Below, one piece after another: positions 1-9,776 of a stretch of DNA of 64,000 nt (within the stretch, counting starts at the first letter, position 1; every line of letters begins with the position of its first letter). Source of the DNA: Pseudoalteromonas rubra (GTDB lineage: Bacteria > Pseudomonadota > Gammaproteobacteria > Enterobacterales > Alteromonadaceae); the NCBI RefSeq assembly GCF_001482385.1, contig NZ_CP013611.1:186001-250000 (forward strand). The letters run 5' to 3'. The notes beneath the pieces are model-generated. The model was not told the origin of the DNA and ran no database searches. It saw only the letters and a program-made list of their open reading frames with translations. Made by a program: the position numbers and the translations under genes.

Positions 1-138
1 ATTTGCTTTATTACTGATGACGGCACAGATCTCGCCATTGATTTCGTTGCGCTGACAACTGTCCATAATGGCCTGTAAATTAGAACCACTACCTGAGATC
101 AGCACAACAATCCGAATTGGAGATCGTTCGGGTGCCAT
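1..138 (-). CDS. purN: PurN, phosphoribosylglycinamide formyltransferase (N-terminal fragment)
   Basis: Only the first 46 codons are in the window; the gene runs off the left edge. The translation begins [20 protein letters not shown] and continues LQAIMD, which is the N-terminal beta-strand and glycine-rich phosphate loop (ISGSGSNLQA) typical of PurN. The enzyme transfers a formyl group from 10-formyl-THF to GAR, the third step of cytosolic purine synthesis. The ATG shares one base with the purM stop codon (TAATG arrangement), so the two are translationally coupled, as in many gammaproteobacterial purMN operons. The catalytic Asn-His-Asp residues lie outside the window. Confidence 0.93.
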   Translation of the reverse strand, partial: MAPERSPIRIVVLISGSGSNLQAIMDSCQRNEINGEICAVISNKAN

Positions 139-1190
139 TACTCGGCACCGCCCAGGATTTCAACTTGTTCTTCACCTGCGTTTGCAGCTTGAATTTCACC
201 AATGTGCCAGGCATTTTCGCCCTGTGCTTTCAGGATTTCCAGGCTTTGTGCAAGTTTATCAGCAGGAACAACCAGGATCATGCCCACACCACAGTTGAAA
301 GTACGGTACATTTCGTGGGTGCTGATGTTGCCGTTTTCCTGTAACCAGTTGAATACAGCAGGCCATTCCCAGCTGTCGCCTTTTACAACGGCTTTTGCTG
401 ATTCAGGTAATACGCGCGGGATGTTTTCCCAGAAACCACCACCTGTGATGTGAGACAGTGCATGCACATCGACTTCTTTAAGCAGTTCCAGAATAGGCTT
501 AACGTAGATACGGGTTGGTTCAAGCAGGTGTTCGGCCAAAGGCTTACCTGCGAACTCTTCGCTGGTATCAGCACCAGAAACTTCCAGCACTTTACGGATC
601 AGCGAGTAGCCGTTTGAGTGTGGGCCGCTTGAAGCCAGTGCGATCAGCTGATCACCTTCGGCGACTTTGGTGCCGTCAATGATCTTAGACTTTTCAACCA
701 CACCAGTACAGAAACCGGCCATGTCGTAGTCTTCGCCTTCGTACATGCCAGGCATTTCGGCCGTTTCACCACCGATCAGGGCGCAGCCAGCTTGCTCACA
801 ACCAGTGCCAATACCTGTCACTACATCAGCAGCAGTATCAACATCCAGTTTACCAGTCGCGTAATAGTCAAGGAAAAATAGGGGTTCAGCACCTTGAACT
901 ATTAAGTCGTTTACACACATGGCAACCAGATCGATGCCCACTGTATCATGTTTTTTCAAATCGATGGCCAGACGCAGCTTTGTGCCTACGCCATCTGTGC
1001 CAGCAACTAAGACAGGCTCTTTATATCCGGTTGGTAGTTCGCATAATGCGCCAAAGCCGCCAATACCGCCCATCACTTCAGGGCGACGCGTCTTTTTAAC
1101 TACCCCTTTAATGCGCTCAACCAATGCATTGCCCGCATCGATATCAACGCCTGCGTCTTTATAGCTCAGAGACTGTTTTTGTTCGCTCAC
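138..1190 (-). CDS. purM: PurM, phosphoribosylformylglycinamidine cyclo-ligase (AIR synthetase)
   Basis: A 350-residue protein, close to the usual 345 residues of PurM. It closes the imidazole ring of FGAM with ATP to give AIR, the fifth step of purine synthesis in the cytosol. Recognisable segments are the N-terminal [14 protein letters not shown], the glycine-rich [24 protein letters not shown], the [11 protein letters not shown] motif and the C-terminal [17 protein letters not shown]. The start is GTG at 1190, preceded by GAGGA at a good spacing. It is the first gene of a purM-purN unit transcribed leftwards and shares a 67-bp divergent intergenic region with the GGDEF-EAL gene. I found no convincing PurR box there. 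Confidence 0.97.
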   Translation of the reverse strand: MSEQKQSLSYKDAGVDIDAGNALVERIKGVVKKTRRPEVMGGIGGFGALCELPTGYKEPVLVAGTDGVGTKLRLAIDLKKHDTVGIDLVAMCVNDLIVQGAEPLFFLDYYATGKLDVDTAADVVTGIGTGCEQAGCALIGGETAEMPGMYEGEDYDMAGFCTGVVEKSKIIDGTKVAEGDQLIALASSGPHSNGYSLIRKVLEVSGADTSEEFAGKPLAEHLLEPTRIYVKPILELLKEVDVHALSHITGGGFWENIPRVLPESAKAVVKGDSWEWPAVFNWLQENGNISTHEMYRTFNCGVGMILVVPADKLAQSLEILKAQGENAWHIGEIQAANAGEEQVEILGGAE

Positions 1191-1257
1191 AGGTTTTCCT
1201 CAAAAATAACATAATGGATTTGCTTAGAAACGCGCGTATTTTACATCAAATGCACGA

Positions 1258-3018
1258 GTGCGGCTAGTCGATTTGGTTCGCATACACGCAGATATCGCGT
1301 GTCAGAAGTGGCTACAAATGCATCATCGGCGTTTGACTGTACCTGTTATCAATCGCGCAGGGTGGGGGATTCTTCACTATACTCTTTACATTTTAGTCTG
1401 TGTGCATGTGGTCTATGTGGAAAGCCTGAGCTTAAGTTTCATAATAGTTGGGTTCTTGCTGCTGGTGGTGGCACTGCTGCCGGCACTACAAATCTGCCAG
1501 ATCACTCAAAATCGCGGCTGGCGCGTTTTGCTGGCATTGATTCTTTTCTTTGTATGTGGATATCTCGCCTTTGCTTATCATGTGTATCGCACAGCTGATG
1601 CTTCTCCCATGGTGTTCGGTTTGTCGGTGATCCTGATGCTGGGTGCGGTATTTGTGATTGTGGTCGTACGGTTAAGCCGCTCCAGTTTGTTACTGTTGCA
1701 GGAGATTGCACAAAGCGAGCGCCACCTTGCCCGGCATGATTCTTTAACTGAGCTGGAGAACCGCCAGCAGTGCACTAAGTTTGTGGAGCAGTGCATACAG
1801 CAAGGCAAAGCGTTTAGCCTCTTACTCCTGGACATCAATAACTTCAAGCAAGTGAATGATGCGCTGGGCCATTTTTTTGGTGACAAGCTGTTGGTTGCCT
1901 TTGCTAGCAAATTGCGTTCATTAGCCACACAGGGCAGCAAGGTATATCGAATGGGTGGCGACGAATTCGTTATTGTTACGGACGCGGCGAGCGAAACTAA
2001 GTTGTTTTCACTCAACAATGGACTGCTGAAGGCCTTTAATGATGGTCTGGTGATCGATGAGGTTCACGTGGATGTATTTTACAGTGCGGGTGCGCGTATC
2101 TTTGATGCCGAAGAAAAGTCCTCTGTCACAGAGTTGATGAAGCAAGCGGATATTGCTATGTATGCGGCTAAAAACAGTCGGCAAAGCCTGGTGATATTTG
2201 ATCAGGCGCTGCACGACGGCGTGTCAGCAGAGTTCGAACTGTTTAATGCCTTAAAAGTGGCTTTAAGCGAGAGAAAACTCAAGGTGTTTTATCAGCCACT
2301 GGTGTGTGGACACAATAACGAAGTGCATGGGCTGGAAGCCTTATTGCGCTGGACTGACGGGCCAGGATCATACATTAGCCCGATGCGGTTTATCCCCATT
2401 GCTGAGAAAAACAATTATATTAAGCAGATCACCAGTTTCGTCATTGAGCAGGTATTTAAAGATCTGGATAACTTTTTGACCATAGAGCCGGGAGTCACGA
2501 TACACATAAATCTGTCTTGCCAGGACTTTCATGGCCGTTACCTCATCAATCAGCTGGTTGAGCTGCAATCCAAATATCAAATCCAGCCAAGTTGTATTGT
2601 GTTCGAATTAACAGAGAGTATGGTGATGGTTGACGTTGAGCAGGCCAGGTATATGATAGGTGTGTTAATTGATATGGGGTTTGCGGTGAGCATAGATGAT
2701 TTTGGCACCGGATTTTCGTCTTTTTCAATGCTCAGAGAGCTGCCTATTTCCCAGATCAAAATTGACCGTTCATTTGTGAGTGGTTGCCTGGATAGTGACA
2801 AAGATCAGGCTATAGTTGAAACAACCATTTACCTTGCGAATCGCCTGGGGTGCTCGGTGGTTGCTGAAGGGGTGGAGGACAGTAAAACAGCGGCCTATCT
2901 CAACTGTAAAGGATGTCACTACTTGCAAGGCTACTATATAAGTGAAGCACTGGAGAAAAATAGCGCAAAACAGTGGTTACACTCTCATCGTATGGTGAAA
3001 AAAGTACTTAAGCGTTAA
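1258..3018 (+). CDS. Membrane-anchored GGDEF-EAL cyclic-di-GMP enzyme
   Basis: A 586-residue protein with hydrophobic N-terminal segments (roughly residues 35-155, about four to five transmembrane helices), then a GGDEF domain with intact GGDEF at residues 233-237, then an EAL domain with intact EAL (E360-L362). In the EAL domain I also see a LTESMVM segment, SIDDFGTGFSSFSML and VAEGVED, which carry the usual metal-binding and catalytic residues. Both active sites look complete, so it may synthesise and/or degrade c-di-GMP at the inner membrane; which activity dominates cannot be read from sequence. There is no separate recognisable sensor domain. The start is uncertain: GTG at 1258 gives the longest frame, but ATG at 1318 (MHHRRLTV) would keep all membrane helices. 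Confidence 0.93.
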   Translation: MRLVDLVRIHADIACQKWLQMHHRRLTVPVINRAGWGILHYTLYILVCVHVVYVESLSLSFIIVGFLLLVVALLPALQICQITQNRGWRVLLALILFFVCGYLAFAYHVYRTADASPMVFGLSVILMLGAVFVIVVVRLSRSSLLLLQEIAQSERHLARHDSLTELENRQQCTKFVEQCIQQGKAFSLLLLDINNFKQVNDALGHFFGDKLLVAFASKLRSLATQGSKVYRMGGDEFVIVTDAASETKLFSLNNGLLKAFNDGLVIDEVHVDVFYSAGARIFDAEEKSSVTELMKQADIAMYAAKNSRQSLVIFDQALHDGVSAEFELFNALKVALSERKLKVFYQPLVCGHNNEVHGLEALLRWTDGPGSYISPMRFIPIAEKNNYIKQITSFVIEQVFKDLDNFLTIEPGVTIHINLSCQDFHGRYLINQLVELQSKYQIQPSCIVFELTESMVMVDVEQARYMIGVLIDMGFAVSIDDFGTGFSSFSMLRELPISQIKIDRSFVSGCLDSDKDQAIVETTIYLANRLGCSVVAEGVEDSKTAAYLNCKGCHYLQGYYISEALEKNSAKQWLHSHRMVKKVLKR

Positions 3019-3223
3019 CCTTCCCGGTTACTCTTTGCAGCAAAGCCAAAAAAGGGTCCGCAGAGGTAAGCTGACTGGCTACTGAATCTGATATATTTTC
3101 ATACATTTTCTCACACATTCAGACGCGTTTTAGCGTTACATTATCAATCTCGCACCATCCGACCCTCATTAATCTGGCGGGGCTGGACCAGGACGTCATT
3201 TTTTCAAGTATCGAGGAACGAAC

Positions 3224-3811
3224 GTGAACAAATTAATTGCTGGACTTTTTCTGTTGCTGTTTTCATCACTGACTCTGGCATCAAAACCACCGTTAGAGTT
3301 AATCCATGAAGTAGGCGACTCCCTATTTTCTGACATTAAAGCCGTTAATCAGGATGGCAATGCCAGCCCTCTGGAAATGCGTCAGATCGTTAAGGCACAT
3401 CTGATGTCACACATTGATATTCGCTTTGTGTCTTATAAGTTACTGGGTAAGCATATTAAAGGGTTGTCTAAACCACAGGCGCTGGCGTTTATTTCTGCTG
3501 TTGAGCATTATCTTGAAGTGAGCTACGCCAGTGCACTGATGCAATATAAAGGACAGCAAGTGACGTTCGAAGCCCTGCCTACAGACAGTAAAAGTAAATA
3601 CGCCACGGTCAAAGCTGTGGTGAGACAGCCTTCAGGTCCGGACATCGACATCCACTTTAAATTTCGCAAAAGTAGCAAAGGTGAATGGCGGGTATACGAC
3701 CTGGTCGCAGAAGGGATCTCCCTGTTAAGTGCTAAGCAAAAAGAAATTTCGGTGCGGATCTCTGAGGTGGGGTTAGCGCAGGTAACGGCGGAGCTTAATG
3801 CTAAAAGCTAA
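3224..3811 (+). CDS. MlaC/Ttg2D-family periplasmic phospholipid-binding protein
   Basis: A 195-residue protein with a clear signal peptide (MNKLIAGLFLLLFSSLTLAS, cleavage near LAS) followed by an MlaC/toluene-tolerance Ttg2 fold: PLEMRQIVKAHLMSHIDIRF, then VSYKLLGKHIKGLSKPQ, ALAFISAVEHYLEVSYASAL, and the C-terminal KSSKGEWRVYDLVAEGISLL. In the Mla system such proteins carry phospholipids through the periplasm. Here the gene stands alone, without mlaFEDB genes, so it is a stand-alone paralogue and its partner is unknown. The start is GTG at 3224 with GAGG seven bases upstream. It converges on the DUF2989 lipoprotein gene with a shared hairpin between them. Confidence 0.82.
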   Translation: MNKLIAGLFLLLFSSLTLASKPPLELIHEVGDSLFSDIKAVNQDGNASPLEMRQIVKAHLMSHIDIRFVSYKLLGKHIKGLSKPQALAFISAVEHYLEVSYASALMQYKGQQVTFEALPTDSKSKYATVKAVVRQPSGPDIDIHFKFRKSSKGEWRVYDLVAEGISLLSAKQKEISVRISEVGLAQVTAELNAKS

Positions 3812-3813
3812 TC

Positions 3814-3837
3814 AAAGTGGCCCGTAAAGGCCACTTT
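3814..3837 (+). terminator. Hairpin between convergent genes
   Basis: Perfect 9-bp inverted repeat (AAAGTGGCC / GGCCACTTT, 6-nt loop) starting 2 bp after the stop codon of the MlaC-like gene. The downstream T-run is weak, but the position between converging genes suggests a bidirectional terminator. Confidence 0.6.
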
Positions 3838-3850
3838 GTTAAGAAACAAA

Positions 3851-4657
3851 TTAAAAGTTTCTTGGGGAGAGGAATTCTCCATTACTGATCTCTTCCCAGG
3901 TTTTTGCAGCCAGCGTATCCAGTGCGCCTAAGTCTTTCCCGCTGGCAGAGAGTTTATGTTCCACGGGCAGAATATCAATATTCTCAGAGCCAGATAGCTG
4001 CGCTACCCGGGCAAATGTATAAGCGTGCTTATATTTTTGTTGTTTGTAAAAAATACTGACCAGACTGGCGAATACTTCCGGGTCTGGGGTTTCGCCCGCT
4101 TTATTCAGTTCCAGCACGCGATAAAGAATGTCTATTGTCTTGTCGTCATCAATCTTGGCATAGAAGGTTGCCAGAAAGAGTTGTATCTCGCTGTTGCTCT
4201 TGACATGCTCCTGGTCCTGCATATTAAGCAGCTTGTTTAATGCCATGCGGTTGTTACGTCGGGACCAGTGATAGTAAAGTAACCCCGGATGCTCAGTATT
4301 AATAGTGTCCTGATAGATGCGCGTCATTTCTTTCAGGCTGGTGAGATGCCCTTCAACCCGTGATGTGGTTTTTTCTTTTAGTTTGATATGTTCAATTTGT
4401 GCTGCGAGCGAAACACACTCGTTATACTGTTCAAAATCTTTTAGCAGTGTGTATTTATTCTCGTCAGTTGGGGCTTTGTATTCGCGGTAACGTGAGAATA
4501 TGACTGATGCGCGTTCTTCTTTGCAATGACTGTCTTTGTTAAGGTCTTCGCAAAACCCCGGTGTATCCGAGCAAATTTTGCTCAGTGTTATCGTGTCATC
4601 GCAGCCACTGAGCAGCGCTGTTGTAATACACAGGCTTGATATTAGCCACCACCTCAT
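3851..4657 (-). CDS. DUF2989-family lipoprotein
   Basis: I chose the ATG at 4657, which gives 268 residues starting MRWWLISSLCITTALLSGCD: a lipoprotein signal peptide with lipobox LLSGC. A frame upstream to 4723 is open but would bury the signal peptide; GGAG lies 11 bases before 4657. The mature part is rich in charged residues, with helical segments resembling tetratricopeptide-type packing (for example PEVFASLVSIFYKQQKYKHA). It resembles the DUF2989 proteins of Vibrio, Shewanella and Alteromonadales, whose function is not known. The residue after the lipobox cysteine is Asp, which in enterobacteria tends to favour inner-membrane retention. Confidence 0.78.
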   Translation of the reverse strand: MRWWLISSLCITTALLSGCDDTITLSKICSDTPGFCEDLNKDSHCKEERASVIFSRYREYKAPTDENKYTLLKDFEQYNECVSLAAQIEHIKLKEKTTSRVEGHLTSLKEMTRIYQDTINTEHPGLLYYHWSRRNNRMALNKLLNMQDQEHVKSNSEIQLFLATFYAKIDDDKTIDILYRVLELNKAGETPDPEVFASLVSIFYKQQKYKHAYTFARVAQLSGSENIDILPVEHKLSASGKDLGALDTLAAKTWEEISNGEFLSPRNF

Positions 4658-4823
4658 TGTTATCCGTACTCCAAGTCTTTGTTGTTGCTTACGTATAGTA
4701 CCAATTTCGACAATTCTGGACACCCTTTATTTAGGTCAAGTGTAGCAAGGGATCACAAGCCCGGCAGATTAGCGCAGAATTTCTTGTGTTATGTGCGTTC
4801 TTAGCCTGAAAATCTGCGTTGAG

Positions 4824-4841
4824 ATTAACTGTGCAGTTAAT
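4824..4841. promoter_or_regulatory. 18-bp perfect dyad upstream of GAPDH gene
   Basis: ATTAACTG-TG-CAGTTAAT, an inverted repeat with 8-bp arms, lies in the 333-bp gap between the DUF2989 lipoprotein gene (start 4657) and the GAPDH gene (start 4991). A second AT-rich stretch at 4881-4895 shares the AATTAAATTA core of the HexR consensus (TGTAATTAAATTACA as I recall it) but lacks the outer TGT/ACA. Either may be a transcription factor site for central-carbon control; I cannot name the regulator. Nothing else recognisable is seen in this gap. Confidence 0.35.
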
Positions 4842-4990
4842 TTTACAGCAACAATTGTCAGTAAATGGTGGAGAATCCGAGCCAATTAAATTAAAATGTC
4901 ACTGCCTTGGGGCCTGTTGACTCTCAAATTATGCAATACATCAGGCTCGGTTAGGCTATCCGTTCAAAAATTGTTTATTAGGCAGAAAAA

Positions 4991-6436
4991 ATGACCTTAT
5001 CTCACGAGCAAGAATATCAAAACAGCTGGCAAGAACGTCAAGACTACGCAGAAAGCATGCAACCGATCATCGGTCGTTTGTATCGTAATCTGGGTGTAGA
5101 AATTGCGGTTTATGGCCGTCCTCTTGTTAACACCAGCACTATCGATGTTATTAAAGCCCATAAAACAGTCGCACGTTTTGAAGACACTAAACTGCGTCTG
5201 CGCGAGAGCTTCCCATTCTTAGAAGCAATCAGCAAGATGGAACTGGCTCCAGGCCGTGTTGACTTAGGTAAACTAGCCTATGCATATATTTACAAGAACG
5301 CAGGCGAAGGCCGCTCAATCGAGGAATATCTCAATGCTGAGCTGTCTGCACTGCTAAATACAGGCAACCGTCCGGCCCCTCGCGACGTGGTACTGTATGG
5401 TTTTGGTCGTATTGGTCGTCTACTTGCTCGTCTATTGATTGAGCGCGGTGGCTCTCACGCTGACCTGCGTTTACGTGCAATTGTTGTGCGTGGTGGTCGC
5501 GATGGCGACCTTGAGAAGCGTGCTAGCTTGTTGCGTCGTGATTCAATTCATGGTCCTTTCAACGGTTCAATTACTGTTGATCACGAAAAAGGCGCTATCA
5601 AAGCAAACGGTAACTACATTCAGATCATCTATGCTAACTCTCCGGAAGAAGTGGATTACACCCAGTACGGCATTGAGAACGCGCTGGTTGTAGATAACAC
5701 GGGCGTGTGGAAAGACGAAGATGGCTTAGGTAAACACCTACAATCTAAAGGTGCGTCTAAAGTACTTCTGACTGCCCCTGCGAAAGGCGACATCAAGAAC
5801 GTTGTATACGGTGTTAACAATGCTGACATTCTGTCTGAAGACAAAATTGTTTCTGCAGCAAGCTGTACAACAAACGCCATTACACCAGTACTGAAAGCGT
5901 TGAATGACAAGTTCGGTATCAAGAACGGTCACGTTGAAACGGTTCACTCATACACCAATGATCAGAACCTGATCGACAACTACCACAAAGCTGAGCGTCG
6001 TGGTCGCAGTGCTGCACTGAACATGGTTATTACCTCTACCGGTGCTGCAAAAGCAGTTGCAAAAGCGTTGCCAGAGCTGGCGGGTAAACTAACGGGTAAC
6101 GCAATCCGTGTTCCTACGCCAAATGTTTCTATGGCTATTCTGAACCTGAATCTGAAAGCAGAAACGACCGCAGAAGAGCTGAACGAGTTCCTGCGTGAGA
6201 CTTCTCTGCATTCAGAATTGCGTGACCAAATTGATTACACAGCGTCAACTGAAATCGTATCAACTGACTTGGTTGGTAGCCGCTACGCTGGTGTGGTTGA
6301 TTCACAAGCAACCATCGTTGACGGTGATCGTGTGGTACTTTACGTATGGTACGATAACGAGTTTGGCTATAGCTGTCAGGTTGTACGTGTAATGCGTGAC
6401 ATGGCTGAGGTAGAATTCCCAAGCCTGCCGCGTTAA
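4991..6436 (+). CDS. Long-form glyceraldehyde-3-phosphate dehydrogenase (GapB/PA3001-like)
   Basis: A 481-residue GAPDH with a roughly 130-residue N-terminal extension before the Rossmann fold, which opens with RDVVLYGFGRIGRLLARLL. The catalytic cysteine is C292 in ASCTTNAITPVLKALN; the C-terminal signature [19 protein letters not shown] is intact. This extended form is known from Pseudomonas, Vibrio and Alteromonadales as a second GAPDH next to classical GapA. It oxidises G3P to 1,3-bisphosphoglycerate or runs the reverse reaction in gluconeogenesis. The ATG at 4991 is preceded by an A-rich AGGCAGAAAAA. It is transcribed alone, ending in a strong terminator. A second, unrelated-context GAPDH lies at 58635 in the ars pair. 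Confidence 0.92.
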   Translation: MTLSHEQEYQNSWQERQDYAESMQPIIGRLYRNLGVEIAVYGRPLVNTSTIDVIKAHKTVARFEDTKLRLRESFPFLEAISKMELAPGRVDLGKLAYAYIYKNAGEGRSIEEYLNAELSALLNTGNRPAPRDVVLYGFGRIGRLLARLLIERGGSHADLRLRAIVVRGGRDGDLEKRASLLRRDSIHGPFNGSITVDHEKGAIKANGNYIQIIYANSPEEVDYTQYGIENALVVDNTGVWKDEDGLGKHLQSKGASKVLLTAPAKGDIKNVVYGVNNADILSEDKIVSAASCTTNAITPVLKALNDKFGIKNGHVETVHSYTNDQNLIDNYHKAERRGRSAALNMVITSTGAAKAVAKALPELAGKLTGNAIRVPTPNVSMAILNLNLKAETTAEELNEFLRETSLHSELRDQIDYTASTEIVSTDLVGSRYAGVVDSQATIVDGDRVVLYVWYDNEFGYSCQVVRVMRDMAEVEFPSLPR

Positions 6437-6450
6437 TTATCGGTTTATCT

Positions 6451-6478
6451 AAAAAAGCCAGCGATTGCTGGCTTTTTT
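6451..6478 (+). terminator. Rho-independent terminator after GAPDH gene
   Basis: 12-bp stem (AAAAAAGCCAGC / GCTGGCTTTTTT) with a GATT loop, followed by more T, 14 bp after the GAPDH stop codon. Confidence 0.92.
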
Positions 6479-6648
6479 TGTTTTTGTCTCGCACCAGGTG
6501 TGTTAGGCTTGCAGCTGATTTATTGCTACAAATCACTAACAAAAATCATCAAGGTTAAAATAAAGTTCCTTGACTTTGTACTGCGCTGTTGAGTGCTTTG
6601 TACATAACACCTGGCACAATGAGATGGTTTTTTTATTTAGGGTATATG

Positions 6649-7776
6649 ATGAAGATCACCAGTAATTTTGACAGCGGAAATATCAAAGTGATTTCTGCTG
6701 AGGCTCCACTCGACATTCAGCTGGAAATTAACCATGATAACGAATCTGAATTCTTTCAATGGTTCCACTTTCGTCTCGAATCAACACCATTTGTAGAACA
6801 TAAACTTCATATTAATAATCTGCAAAACTCAGCGTACCCAGAAGGGTGGGATGATTACCAGGCTGTTGCTTCCTATGACAGACAAACCTGGTTCCGGGTG
6901 CCGAGTACTTATCAGGATGGCCAGCTGGTTATCGACTTTGAACCTGAATGTCATCACACTTATTTTGCTTACTTTGCTCCGTATAGCTACGAACGCCATT
7001 TGGATCTGGTTTACTGGGCTCAAAGTCATGATGCGTGCCGGGTTGAAACTTTGGGTGAAACTCTGGACGGTCGTGACATTAGTTTATTGTGTGTCGGTGA
7101 GCCGGGCGATGAAAAGAAAAAAATCTGGATCACTGCGCGCCAGCACCCTGGTGAAACCATGGCGGAGTGGTTTGTAGAAGGTCTGTTACACAAACTACTG
7201 GACGACGAAGACCCGCATGCAGCAGCGCTGTTATCAAAAGCGGTGTTTTATATCGTACCGAACATGAACCCCGATGGCAGTGTGCGCGGTCATTTACGCA
7301 CCAATGCGAAAGGCGTGAACCTGAACCGTGAATGGCAAACGCCTTCACTGGAAAACTCGCCTGAAGTGTATCATGTCCTGAATAAGATGCATGAAACAGG
7401 TCTGGATTTGTATCTTGATATCCATGGTGATGAAGCACTGCCATACAACTTCGTTGCAGGTAGTGAAGGGATCCCAAGCTATGATGCTCGTCTTGAGTCT
7501 TTGGAAGAACAGTTTAAGCAGGCCTTACTGACGATTACACCTGAGTTTCAGGATGAGTTTGGCTATCCTAAAGATGAGCCGGGTCAGGCTAATCTGACGG
7601 TTGCTTCTTGTGCGGTAGGTGAAGCCTTTAAAGCGCTTGCATACACCATTGAGATGCCATTTAAGGACAATGCCAATTTACCTGATCCGCATTATGGCTG
7701 GTCTGACCGCCGCTCATATCAATTTGGTCAGGATACCTTAGCCGCCATCGTGAACGTGGTGGACAATCTGAGATAA
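6649..7776 (+). CDS. M14-family cytosolic metallocarboxypeptidase
   Basis: I place the start at ATG 6649 (MKITSNFDSGN), with AGGG six bases upstream; an ATG directly before it (6646) is equally possible and the frame is open to 6589. The 375-residue protein has an N-terminal beta-rich domain of the cytosolic carboxypeptidase type (residues 1-120) followed by the M14 catalytic domain. Zinc ligands are visible in QHPGETMAEWF (H166, E169) and DIHGDE (H259), and the catalytic glutamate is E335 in AYTIEMPFKDN. No signal peptide is seen, so it acts in the cytoplasm. Its bacterial substrate is unknown; eukaryotic relatives remove C-terminal glutamates from tubulin. Confidence 0.88.
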   Translation: MKITSNFDSGNIKVISAEAPLDIQLEINHDNESEFFQWFHFRLESTPFVEHKLHINNLQNSAYPEGWDDYQAVASYDRQTWFRVPSTYQDGQLVIDFEPECHHTYFAYFAPYSYERHLDLVYWAQSHDACRVETLGETLDGRDISLLCVGEPGDEKKKIWITARQHPGETMAEWFVEGLLHKLLDDEDPHAAALLSKAVFYIVPNMNPDGSVRGHLRTNAKGVNLNREWQTPSLENSPEVYHVLNKMHETGLDLYLDIHGDEALPYNFVAGSEGIPSYDARLESLEEQFKQALLTITPEFQDEFGYPKDEPGQANLTVASCAVGEAFKALAYTIEMPFKDNANLPDPHYGWSDRRSYQFGQDTLAAIVNVVDNLR

Positions 7777-7785
7777 ACATCATCG

Positions 7786-7808
7786 CAGGCAACCTCATTG
7801 GTTGCCTG
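7786..7808 (+). terminator. Hairpin after carboxypeptidase gene
   Basis: 9-bp perfect stem (CAGGCAACC / GGTTGCCTG, 5-nt loop) 9 bp after the carboxypeptidase stop codon. There is no T-run, so termination may be weak and the alanine symporter gene 35 bp further on could be partly co-transcribed. Confidence 0.5.
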
Positions 7809-7842
7809 TCGCATATAATAACAACGAGAAAGAGGAAGAGTC

Positions 7843-9573
7843 GTGGACGCGTTAGGAAGTTTTCTGGATAGTCTGGATGCCTTGTTGGGGGGCTCCTGGT
7901 GGTTCCCTTATGTATTACTTGGGGTGGGTCTGTTTTTTACACTGTACTTAAAATTCCCACAGATCCGATATTTCAAGCATGCGTGCAAAATTGTTACGGG
8001 TAAATACGACAAGAAAGGACAGGAGGGGGATACCACGCATTTTCAGGCATTGTCCACAGCCCTCTCAGGCACGGTAGGTACTGGCAATATAGGTGGTGTT
8101 GCACTGGCCATTTCAATTGGTGGTCCGGCTGCCTTATTCTGGATGTGGATGACGGCATTTTTCGGTATGACGACTAAGTTCGTTGAGGTAACTTTATCTC
8201 ATAAATACCGTACTAAAGCAGAAGATGGCTCAATGGCAGGTGGTCCTATGTACTATATGGATCGCCGCCTCAATATGAAGTGGCTTGCTGTATTGTTTGC
8301 CATTGCAACGGTTATCAGCTCATTCGGCACGGGTAGTTTGCCGCAGATCAACAACATCGCGCAGGGTATGGAGGCAACTTTTAACATCCAGCCTATGGTC
8401 ACCGGTGCGGTGCTGTCAATCCTACTTGCCCTGGTAATCCTGGGTGGTATTAAGCGTATTGCTGCAATTACATCTCGGGTTGTCCCTTTGATGGCTGCGG
8501 TGTACATCATCGGAGCGCTGGCGGTGATTCTTTATAATGCTGAAAACATCATCCCCTCTTTTTCTGCTGTGTTTGTTAATGCATTTAGTGGCTCGGCTGC
8601 GGTTGGTGGCTTCCTGGGGGCGTCTTTTGCCTATGCCTTTAACCGGGGCGTAAACCGTGGTTTATTCTCCAACGAAGCCGGTCAGGGTTCGGCACCGATT
8701 GCGCACGCCTCAGCCAAAGCAGATGAGCCGGTATCAGAGGGTATGGTGTCTATTCTGGAACCTTTCATTGATACCATAGTGATCTGTACGCTGACAGGCT
8801 TAGTGATCTTGTCATCCGGTGTGTGGACAGAAAAATTCGAAACCACTTTTGAGCGTTCGTCAATGACGATAGTTCAGGGTAACTATGTTGAGTCAAACGA
8901 CAGTGACAGGGAAGAGTTGTACAAATACCTTAATGGTATTGATGGCCACAGTGTTGAGACCTACAACGGAAATATCCGGGTAGTCGAAGGGGTGGCAGTG
9001 AATAAAGACTTCACCGTGATTCATTCGCGCTCGATCGGTGAGGACATTCGTTTTGGTATCACTGATAAGCATCGCTACACAGGTACCGTCGAAGTAAGCA
9101 AAGGTATGCTTGTCGATACCAGTATCAGCATCAAAGGTAAATCTCTGGTGCACTCTGCTGAACTGACAACGAAAGCGTTCACCCGTGGTTTCTTTGGTGA
9201 CAGCGGCCAGTATATTGTATCAATCGGCCTGTTACTGTTTGCGTTCTCTACAGCGATAGCCTGGTCATATTATGGTGACCGTGCCATGACGTATTTGTTT
9301 GGCTCACGTTCTGTGATGCCGTATCGGGTATTCTATGTTGCCGGCTTTTTCTGGGCATCATTTGCAGACACCACATTGATCTGGAAGCTCGCAGCTGTGG
9401 GGATAGTGGTCATGACACTGCCAAATTTATTCGGGATCATGTTACTGCGTAAAGAGATGAAAGAGTCTATTGACGAGTACTGGGATAAGTTTGATACAGA
9501 GCAGCGTAGCTCGGAAGGAAATGCTGAGGTACAAAAAGACAATTCTATGCATTTCCAAAAAGACAAACCTTAA
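7843..9573 (+). CDS. Alanine/glycine:cation symporter family protein (AGCS, AlsT-type)
   Basis: A 576-residue inner-membrane protein with many hydrophobic helices and the AGCS signature region: [20 protein letters not shown], followed by [17 protein letters not shown], and later [19 protein letters not shown]. These carry the Na+ and amino-acid binding residues of the family, which imports alanine or glycine with sodium. It is longer than most members (about 450-480 residues) because of a roughly 100-residue hydrophilic insert near residues 330-440 ([20 protein letters not shown] onward) before the last membrane helices; such an insert occurs in marine gammaproteobacterial members. GTG start at 7843 with the strong RBS AGAGGAAGAG. 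Confidence 0.93.
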   Translation: MDALGSFLDSLDALLGGSWWFPYVLLGVGLFFTLYLKFPQIRYFKHACKIVTGKYDKKGQEGDTTHFQALSTALSGTVGTGNIGGVALAISIGGPAALFWMWMTAFFGMTTKFVEVTLSHKYRTKAEDGSMAGGPMYYMDRRLNMKWLAVLFAIATVISSFGTGSLPQINNIAQGMEATFNIQPMVTGAVLSILLALVILGGIKRIAAITSRVVPLMAAVYIIGALAVILYNAENIIPSFSAVFVNAFSGSAAVGGFLGASFAYAFNRGVNRGLFSNEAGQGSAPIAHASAKADEPVSEGMVSILEPFIDTIVICTLTGLVILSSGVWTEKFETTFERSSMTIVQGNYVESNDSDREELYKYLNGIDGHSVETYNGNIRVVEGVAVNKDFTVIHSRSIGEDIRFGITDKHRYTGTVEVSKGMLVDTSISIKGKSLVHSAELTTKAFTRGFFGDSGQYIVSIGLLLFAFSTAIAWSYYGDRAMTYLFGSRSVMPYRVFYVAGFFWASFADTTLIWKLAAVGIVVMTLPNLFGIMLLRKEMKESIDEYWDKFDTEQRSSEGNAEVQKDNSMHFQKDKP

Positions 9574-9585
9574 TAAACCAAGTAG

Positions 9586-9616
9586 AATAGGGCGCCATAT
9601 GGCGCCTTATTTTTTG
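9586..9616 (+). terminator. Terminator after alanine symporter gene
   Basis: GC-rich stem GGCGCC-ATAT-GGCGCC (9591-9606), extended by A/T pairs on both sides and followed by ATTTTTTGG. Confidence 0.85.
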
Positions 9617-9776
9617 GTCTTACTCTTTAAGTAGCAGTCATACCTTTTTGCACTTATTTGTTGCTTGATTTGCCAGCTGGCCTTTTTCAATCAAGATTAC
9701 ATTAAGCACTTTGGTATCAATACTCTAAAGGTGGCCGGCGTGTAAATGCTAGTTTTTCGTTAGGAGTCACTCGAGT

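Noticed and set aside
4679-4712. TACCAATTTCGAC near the DUF2989 gene as a third copy of the miniature element
   Set aside because: Only about ten bases match the element end; the rest of the element and the opposite end are absent.
5656-5947. Minus-strand open frames inside the GAPDH gene
   Set aside because: Shadows of a highly biased coding sequence, with no independent signals.
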